DNA from: an uncultured Prevotellaceae bacterium
GTDB lineage: Bacteria > Bacteroidota > Bacteroidia > Bacteroidales > Bacteroidaceae
DNA length: 64,000 nucleotides
Direction of reading: 5' to 3'
Assembly (NCBI GenBank): GCA_900318115.1
Contig: ONJJ01000007.1
Span: forward strand, 121,726-185,725
Position 1 is the stretch's first letter. The number at the start of each line of letters is the position of its first letter. Shown here piece after piece: positions 61,401 to 64,000 of this stretch. The notes beneath the pieces were generated by a model. The model made no database searches. It had not been told where the DNA came from and was given only the letters and a program-made list of their open reading frames with translations. Both the position numbers and the translations under genes were made by a program.

Positions 61401-62460
61401 AGACCTTCACGTAGCCACCCTTGCCGTCGGCACCCTCGAAGAGAACGCGCTGGGCCTCGTATTTTGCAATATAGGTAGCGTAGACTGCGTAGTTGTCCTG
61501 ATGTGCCTTGATGGCTTTGTTCAAAGCAGCAACAGCGTCTGTTACAACCTTCGGGTCTTCCGTGAAGTCAAAGGTCACAGAACTGGAAGCCGCAGCGTCA
61601 TCAGCAGCTTTCTTATAAGCTTCGTACTTGGTCTTGGCTGCATCATAAGCAGCCTTGGCTGCTGTATACGTCGAGTTCGCAACGACTTCCTTCAAAGCCT
61701 TGAAATCGGCCTCGGCAGCAATGAAGCTACTGACGTCTGCAAGAGCTAGAGCTGCATCATAGGCGGTCTTCTTAGCTTCCTTATTTTTGGAATCAGTAGA
61801 AAGCTTGGTGATAGCGGCTTTCTCATCAGCCAGTGCCTTTTCTGCATCATAGAGTTTGTATGCCTCATAGTCAGCATAAGTACCACTGGCAGAAATCAGC
61901 AACAGCTTGTTGACAATCTCATCGATAGCAGCCTTGTCCTCTGCCTGCGTGCTATAGGTGTAACCATCAATCGTGGTCTGCACCTTCTGTGCTTCCAAAA
62001 GAGTAGCACTGATAGCTGCCTCGAAGTCAAAGTTGAGATCGAGATCAAATCCATCGACAGCGAACGGAGTCTTGGGGTCAGTGGGTTCACTGCTGAGCTC
62101 AAGTTCGACATCCGTCTCAGAAGCAAGCGTGAACTTCACTTCTTTGTCCTTGTCAAAATCTACGGCTGCAATTTCCTCTGTCTTACCACCAATCTTGGCA
62201 ATGACCTTGGTTGCAGAAGAGGAACCGGCCTTATCGACCTTAATCTTCAGGATGTAGTCACCTTTCTGAAGTTTGCCGATAGTCTGCTTCACGGCAACGC
62301 CCGAAGATACGGTGAGCTTGTTGGAGGTGAAGGTCACATCTGCAACCTTTCCCCATTCAGCTTTGGTAAAGTCATACGCATCAACCTGAACAGCGGCAGC
62401 ATTAGCTGCTGTGGACATAGCAGACAGCGTAATCAGAGAGTAGATAACTTTCTTTTCCAT
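55420..62460 (-). CDS. 2346-residue surface protein: helical repeats, discoidin, dockerin and cohesin-like domains, sorting tail
   Basis: The largest gene of the window. A signal peptide (YSLITLSAMSTAANA) precedes a beta domain (about 22-140; YDFTKAEWGKVADVTF). Residues about 145-1620 are tandem FIVAR-like helical repeats of roughly 70-90 residues, rich in A, K, D and T (YDAAKTKYEAYKKAADDAAA is typical). A discoidin-like domain follows at about 1625-1780 (SLTALLDGVTGDDNFWHSAW). More helical sequence leads to a dockerin module at about 2096-2156 with loops DVDGDGEVNVTDY and DVNQDGYIDVVDA, a cohesin-like domain (about 2175-2300; TGFQLDVVLPEGMELIGQ) and the tail YDLGGRMVNSLKRGINIIT...IRKVLK. It is preceded by a LytTR gene and a candidate operator. 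A fibrous stalk bearing binding domains is the simplest reading; nothing shows enzymatic activity. Confidence 0.85.
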   Translation of the reverse strand: MEKKVIYSLITLSAMSTAANAAAVQVDAYDFTKAEWGKVADVTFTSNKLTVSSGVAVKQTIGKLQKGDYILKIKVDKAGSSSATKVIAKIGGKTEEIAAVDFDKDKEVKFTLASETDVELELSSEPTDPKTPFAVDGFDLDLNFDFEAAISATLLEAQKVQTTIDGYTYSTQAEDKAAIDEIVNKLLLISASGTYADYEAYKLYDAEKALADEKAAITKLSTDSKNKEAKKTAYDAALALADVSSFIAAEADFKALKEVVANSTYTAAKAAYDAAKTKYEAYKKAADDAAASSSVTFDFTEDPKVVTDAVAALNKAIKAHQDNYAVYATYIAKYEAQRVLFEGADGKGGYVKVFNDWDATLSAADKASNIKPYQAALTAKTAASAKLAAYKKLVEDAYAGNNLKFATEPTEATAAVAAYNAAIAAAKANKDTYVTLSAKVATAIGNFTKAKKEIEDYLKATPAAAEALVSVVTANIQTLNTQVTTVSNAVTSEYQEGTVVADEAALDKSISDAEAAITKAVTDNKALKDKYNTAVNTQYQNKLDDVNGVTFSKTEYAAEAAAEKKAATDALDAVKAFIDSKAANIPAVTEESFKALISKADKAVADYKTRAQNVNDYHANLDDVAALQKSLDDAKKAAGDKKSADGKYTGAAKYTDYAANIQQELDAIKSKVEANKANGTSYKTTKEFLDAKSKIADMIGNYATWTIGSVVAYDAIVAQVAKTTAKTFTDDIAKVKASEVYASNYNGYNDKLTTIEGEVEKLNKAFEAAMAKTGQAHYDALAAVDVSYDFVGELKKLTDKLVSETDAYHLQVAINTYDTNLTEAKASLAEAQGTKGYDDLNTRIGKLTTEPQYAALNSDLVAVKSLIDTEAGNITAEEGKPHTNASEYNASSAELLKITEQLTGKIADALKALKTKVKAIEDNAAAKKDVDKEAGEVDALLIAKKAEAAANAKDITPDWSAVETAIAAQKKARDDAYSAATPTLVDKKTTILNAYKTIRTDIQNVVDKAIADQKAFEDNNKAYDAVFPLVAVAQKAINDATKAITDADALNPNGAKDLYLGKLAEYQTQLGSDATSGIWKKLVDAHNHTNAGTAVINEQKPVLEQMAKDAAAAVTNSATNLAAYNEQNTALAELRVYQKTVAQEVSDKLAVVKANPDAYDKDKITQLSELQKTLGGYLTEIDAIDLLTGFAAGESATNGKLDDIKAIDGKVRIAEAAIEDANNADIEAENVAKKAALDAAVKAARTTYNRVTSILSPYQTIKDDDLQAAFKPAADALSSTLYTIADNIDKLQAAGEEEYAKTKAPAFFDQKSDKIKAATGYETAILDAETTFKAAVQSTIDNFWKNSRKATYEGKLNDARKELSVWATTVDDQNAAIAGAVAKVKAAQAAYDASNVPALDDAVVALADFDAELTAEKQGSTLAHFTTELTNAENKLTALTFVSPYEDLNASYESTVDNLLNTLYWLRNNRLNNAEKAFTYRVDLQNFVTNASVDFAANFADDVAERAAAETQLNELQKVLDAAKAVVEGYTLDSDVYFKSLQNTINDLRGKSFDVQFKDYNKQIEDALLDAIDDEKDIIINALNTEYNKLLAADEQAATAFKDDVDGFKDHVTKLAPEGKALITDVAQLSSPYTEATEGSLTALLDGVTGDDNFWHSAWTGDKAKETVGSHYLQVEIAEPITTSTVYMEFTRRDKITTGHVTQWGVYGTNVPGATKSECVPLTTLSTPYVKLGEKITTDEFLTKGYKFIRLYIESTNSGDVFGHMSEFQLYTPDVAAESAALETLRDDAAQLSADMREAANKGLSAETLAGLNATIERLEGKTDFATDFPFADVAEYSADLTALKEFIAEKKAFIEKNASKILYYKEDLEVALDLFEANELDPTRAVYEGRNTTNETNYNNFVSRFNNLNSQTETFKTAFEGYDERTASKYSWYIENLEWNSGNAESTREANKTKLYQYLPYYQYTQDAFDNWENNLNTYRTTAAAADIQYLINDLNATYAEINAVLSDTKNQKDYAADVWADMLTRQSDISARITRLQNQKNDDTSYGSIFGNHDWLKDDAEYSSWSGSDYVTVEYSVTSIAADLEALLDQVRNGTLGDVDGDGEVNVTDYRTVLKFALENEDATAEDHPSYDVNQDGYIDVVDASAVVNVILYGDRRGEAYASVRGIEAGAQAAEAVALRVLNNDGETMRIAVDLTNNQAYTGFQLDVVLPEGMELIGQSLGERAANHDLLSNELSSGAIRIIGSSIKNEAFDGTEGAVLYLDVKRTDAYQGGSVAIEKVVFSDANAFATRFAVSSPIATGVSSTREQGIMGRIYDLGGRMVNSLKRGINIITGSDGTIRKVLK

Positions 62461-62553
62461 ACTCTTTTGTTTAAAGGATTAATAATATTGTTTTTTACGT
62501 TTTTTTGCCCAATTTTAGGGTTGCTTGAGGTGTAATATGCACCTACTTCGGGG

Positions 62554-62561
62554 CAAAAGTA
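62554..62561 (-). promoter_or_regulatory. -7 box of the giant-protein cluster
   Basis: The minus strand reads TACTTTTG, matching TAnnTTTG, with a leader of about 85 nt. No TTTG lies 20 bp upstream, so activation may be needed. Confidence 0.6.
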
Positions 62562-62601
62562 CGCATTTAATCCGAAATGGAGTATGGGAAGAATGTTGTT
62601 T

Positions 62602-62645
62602 TGGCCGAAGATATTGGGATTACTGGCCGAAACTAGCGGTTTCGG
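62602..62645. promoter_or_regulatory. candidate operator upstream of the giant-protein promoter
   Basis: TGGCCGAA occurs at 62602-62609 and 62624-62631, 22 bp apart, and the second copy runs into a perfect palindrome CCGAAAC-N5-GTTTCGG (62627-62645). LytTR proteins bind paired direct 9-bp repeats about 21-22 bp apart, and a LytTR gene lies immediately upstream. The sequence does not match the AgrA-type consensus closely, so binding is an inference from spacing and position. Confidence 0.4.
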
Positions 62646-62759
62646 TGTACGAAGCGAAACGTGGGATAAAAGTGACTATGAGGTAAGTCTTTAATTTCAA
62701 TAATTAAGGTACTCGCGCGCGTAGGAGTGACGCAGTACCCTCGGACAGGGCAAGGGCTG

Positions 62760-63128
62760 TCAGGCAGCTCCTTCCTCGCCCATCTGCTGCTTCAGTGCCG
62801 CCAGCAGGTTCTTCGACGCCGCAAGGTAGATGGGCGGGTTAGTGCGGAAGGCAATCTTCTGGAGCTTCATGCTGACGAGTTCCACGTGGGAAGTGTTGAT
62901 CAGCAGGCTGCGCCCCAGGCGCAGGAAGGGATCGTGGATGCCCTCCCGACGCATGCCCTCCCGCACCTTCGACTCGAAGAAAGAGAGGTTGGAGAGCTCG
63001 CTCTTCACACGACCGTCCGTGAAGTGGAAGTCCGTGTAGTTGCGGCTGGCCTGTAGGTAAAGCACCTCGGAGAGGTCCACGACACGTAGCTCGTCGCGTG
63101 ACTCGATGATGATTCGCATGGAGTTCAT
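62760..63128 (-). CDS. single-domain LytTR family DNA-binding regulator
   Basis: 122 residues from the ATG at 63126-63128 (MNSMRIIIESRDEL); the open frame further upstream lies in the structured leader and has no homology-like content. Almost the whole protein is one LytTR domain (VVDLSEVLYLQASRNYTDFHF; FLRLGRSLLINTSHVELVSM). There is no receiver domain and no membrane helix, so it is not a normal response regulator and may be controlled by its own level, by a partner, or through its long leader. It lies 300 bp upstream of the giant surface genes on the same strand. Confidence 0.85.
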   Translation of the reverse strand: MNSMRIIIESRDELRVVDLSEVLYLQASRNYTDFHFTDGRVKSELSNLSFFESKVREGMRREGIHDPFLRLGRSLLINTSHVELVSMKLQKIAFRTNPPIYLAASKNLLAALKQQMGEEGAA

Positions 63129-63163
63129 TTGTGCAGTACTTCGTTTATAGTATGAGTCATACA

Positions 63164-63505
63164 CAAAAAGCGTGGGTCTTTTTGAAAACTTGCCGCCGTT
63201 CCAAGTTCTGAGGCTCTCGCATTGCCCAACACCAAGGAACGAACAGCGAAGAGCCCACGCAGGGACTTGGTACACCACAATCTACCCGCAAACAAACCCT
63301 TGGTGCACAAGGATCGCAGGGGAAACTGTTGGGGGTACATTCCCAACTGGACATCTACTGCTGCGTGGTTCTAATGGTGCTTCCGAGATTTGCGAGATTT
63401 CAGAACTTTCAGAACATCGCGCTTGTAAACGCCTTCTATGTATAGTCGTCCGCCGGCATTGCCACAGCCCGCCACAGGTGCAAATCATAGCCTGCCGTTT
63501 CCGAC
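63164..63505 (-). ncRNA. candidate structured RNA or long leader of the LytTR gene
   Basis: About 340 nt between a good promoter (63511-63542) and a terminator-like structure. On the minus strand GCGTGGG-C-TCTT (63260-63249) pairs with AAGACCCACGC (63180-63170) and is followed by TTTTT (63169-63165). Inside are further stems: GTTCC/GGAAC (63240/63199), CCTTG-TGCAC-CAAGG (near 63300-63314) and GTTGGG/CCCAAC (near 63328-63347). All frames are poor in coding signal. It could be an independent sRNA or an attenuating leader, since the LytTR start is only 36 nt beyond the U-tract. It lacks the signature sequences of RNase P RNA and tmRNA. Confidence 0.45.
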
Positions 63506-63510
63506 GCTCG

Positions 63511-63542
63511 CAAAGGTAGTTATTTTATCCGATTGGACGAAA
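63511..63542 (-). promoter_or_regulatory. promoter of the structured RNA / LytTR gene
   Basis: Minus strand TTTC (63542-63539), 20 bp, TACCTTTG (63518-63511). The -7 box is perfect and the spacing canonical; the -33 box has one mismatch. Confidence 0.7.
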
Positions 63543-63690
63543 GAAAATGTATAAAAAAAATATAAAAAGTCCAATTTTATCTACTTTTCGTTTCGTGCTT
63601 GCGCGTTTTTGCTGTTTGCCTATTGTAATTGGAAGCCTCAGAGTAAGCAGTTGGCGACTGCGTGCAACTGCCACCTTGGCCGCACGCATC

Positions 63691-63738
63691 CGTTGTTCCA
63701 TGGCGATGGAACCATTGTTTCAAGGCGATGGAACAACG
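63691..63738. repeat. short 22-bp-period repeat with 11-bp inverted repeat
   Basis: GGCGATGGAAC occurs at 63702-63712 and 63724-63734, 22 bp apart, the same period as the arrays at 5.3 and 22.7 kb. The block is closed by CGTTGTTCCAT (63691-63701) and ATGGAACAACG (63728-63738), a perfect inverted repeat. Confidence 0.6.
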
Positions 63739-63792
63739 AAGAGGGGCGGATGAATGCCGGACGTGTGTCGGACAAATTGTCTTACGTGTAAA

Positions 63793-63895
63793 AGTTGTAT
63801 TTTTACAACACCTTTACACCTTGAGGGGTAGATGGTTGGTATATAGGTAATTGCAAGGTGTAATTAGGGTGTAATTGATGGTGCAATGGTGTAGT
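63793..63895 (+). repeat. GGTGTAA-type short repeats in AT-rich intergenic DNA
   Basis: ACACCTTTACACCTT (about 63808-63822) and AAGGTGTAATTAGGGTGTAATT (split over about 63855-63877) are related on opposite strands, with further TGGTGCAATGGTGTAG. No gene is visible from 63543 to 63984 apart from these repeats and the promoter at 63925. Confidence 0.4.
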
Positions 63896-63924
63896 TTGAG
63901 TGTAAGCGTGTCCGCTTTGACGCC

Positions 63925-63955
63925 TTGCAGCTCTTCTAATAAGGCCTTATCTTTG
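63925..63955 (+). promoter_or_regulatory. promoter of a gene entering from the right edge
   Basis: TTG (63925-63927), 20 bp, TATCTTTG (63948-63955): consensus match, 29 bp before an ATG at 63985. Confidence 0.75.
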
Positions 63956-63984
63956 CAGACTCATTTATCTAAGATTATGCAAAT

Positions 63985-64000
63985 ATGGAAAGACTGACAT
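63985..64000 (+). CDS. start of an unknown gene (5 codons, runs off window)
   Basis: ATG at 63985 opens M-E-R-L-T at the window edge, well placed after the promoter at 63925-63955. A nearer ATG at 63977 hits a stop after six codons and was rejected. Nothing can be said about the product. Confidence 0.4.

Noticed and set aside
48111-62460. Cellulosome
   Set aside because: Dockerin and cohesin-like modules are present but no catalytic or cellulose-binding domain was recognised in any of the three proteins.
62627-62645. Rho-independent terminator after the LytTR gene
   Set aside because: The CCGAAAC/GTTTCGG palindrome has no U-tract and lies far from the stop; its overlap with the direct repeats favours a protein-binding site.
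63164-63505. RNase P RNA, tmRNA or 6S RNA
   Set aside because: The conserved sequence blocks of RNase P RNA and tmRNA are absent, and the length exceeds that of 6S RNA; I keep it as an unassigned structured RNA.

Overview
The window comes from a Bacteroidota chromosome, most likely a gut or oral Prevotellaceae-type Bacteroidales. The evidence is: promoters of the form TTTG/TTG-N20-TAnnTTTG, no Shine-Dalgarno sequences, many secreted glycoside hydrolases with short C-terminal sorting tails (xDGxx...G.Y/N.I...KKVLVK), PL-style carbohydrate genes, RibBA, and an mreBCD-mrdA-rodA cluster of Bacteroidales type. Gene-dense DNA is fairly GC-rich and intergenic DNA is AT-rich and repeat-rich.

Layout. 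1-8.3 kb: a GH51 arabinofuranosidase (cut by the window edge) diverges from a GH31 glycosidase and a flavodoxin-cyclophilin fusion lipoprotein, followed by an operon of a tiny secreted protein, an alpha/beta hydrolase lipoprotein and a secreted CMD-cupin protein. Three promoters here (GH51, GH31, small-protein operon) share the same operator: two direct C[AC]GTAAW half-sites exactly 21 bp apart, 29-30 bp upstream of the -7 box, with no -33 box. This looks like one regulon driven by an AraC/HTCS-type activator. 8.3-17.1 kb: two DUF3472/discoidin paralogues bracket a GH27 alpha-galactosidase. 17.2-24.8 kb: tRNA-Lys with a partial duplication, an AI-2E family exporter, thymidine kinase, rsmI, a coiled-coil lipoprotein, hflX, and L-fucose isomerase. 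25-31.6 kb: a TPR membrane sensor, a small secreted protein and a 1464-residue macroglobulin/TonB-plug-like protein in one operon. 31.8-36.7 kb: two GH2 beta-galactosidases. 36.9-48 kb: core genes (lptF/G, ribBA, aminotransferase, a stand-alone IMP cyclohydrolase, mreBCD, PBP2, rodA; the last two with non-ATG starts).

48.1-63.5 kb is the most unusual part: three consecutive giant surface proteins (about 1000, 1350 and 2346 residues) that combine cohesin-like beta domains, dockerin-type EF-hand modules, FIVAR-like helical repeats, MBG and InlB repeats, discoidin and sorting tails. They are headed by a single-domain LytTR regulator and a roughly 340-nt structured non-coding leader or RNA. The first-read gene of the three as numbered here (48.1-51.2 kb) is broken by a frameshift.

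Repeats. Three intergenic regions (5.34-5.58, 22.70-22.92, 63.69-63.74 kb) hold short arrays whose sequences differ but whose period is strictly 22 bp. A 43-bp perfect inverted repeat lies at 22.52-22.67 kb, and an inverted pair of GGGAGGGG palindromes brackets the 5' end of the 1179-residue gene, one copy inside its coding sequence.

Together the carbohydrate genes suggest breakdown of arabinose-, xylose-, galactose- and fucose-containing plant or host glycans. No SusC/SusD pair lies in the window. All function calls rest on recognised motifs and family resemblance read by eye, not on database searches.
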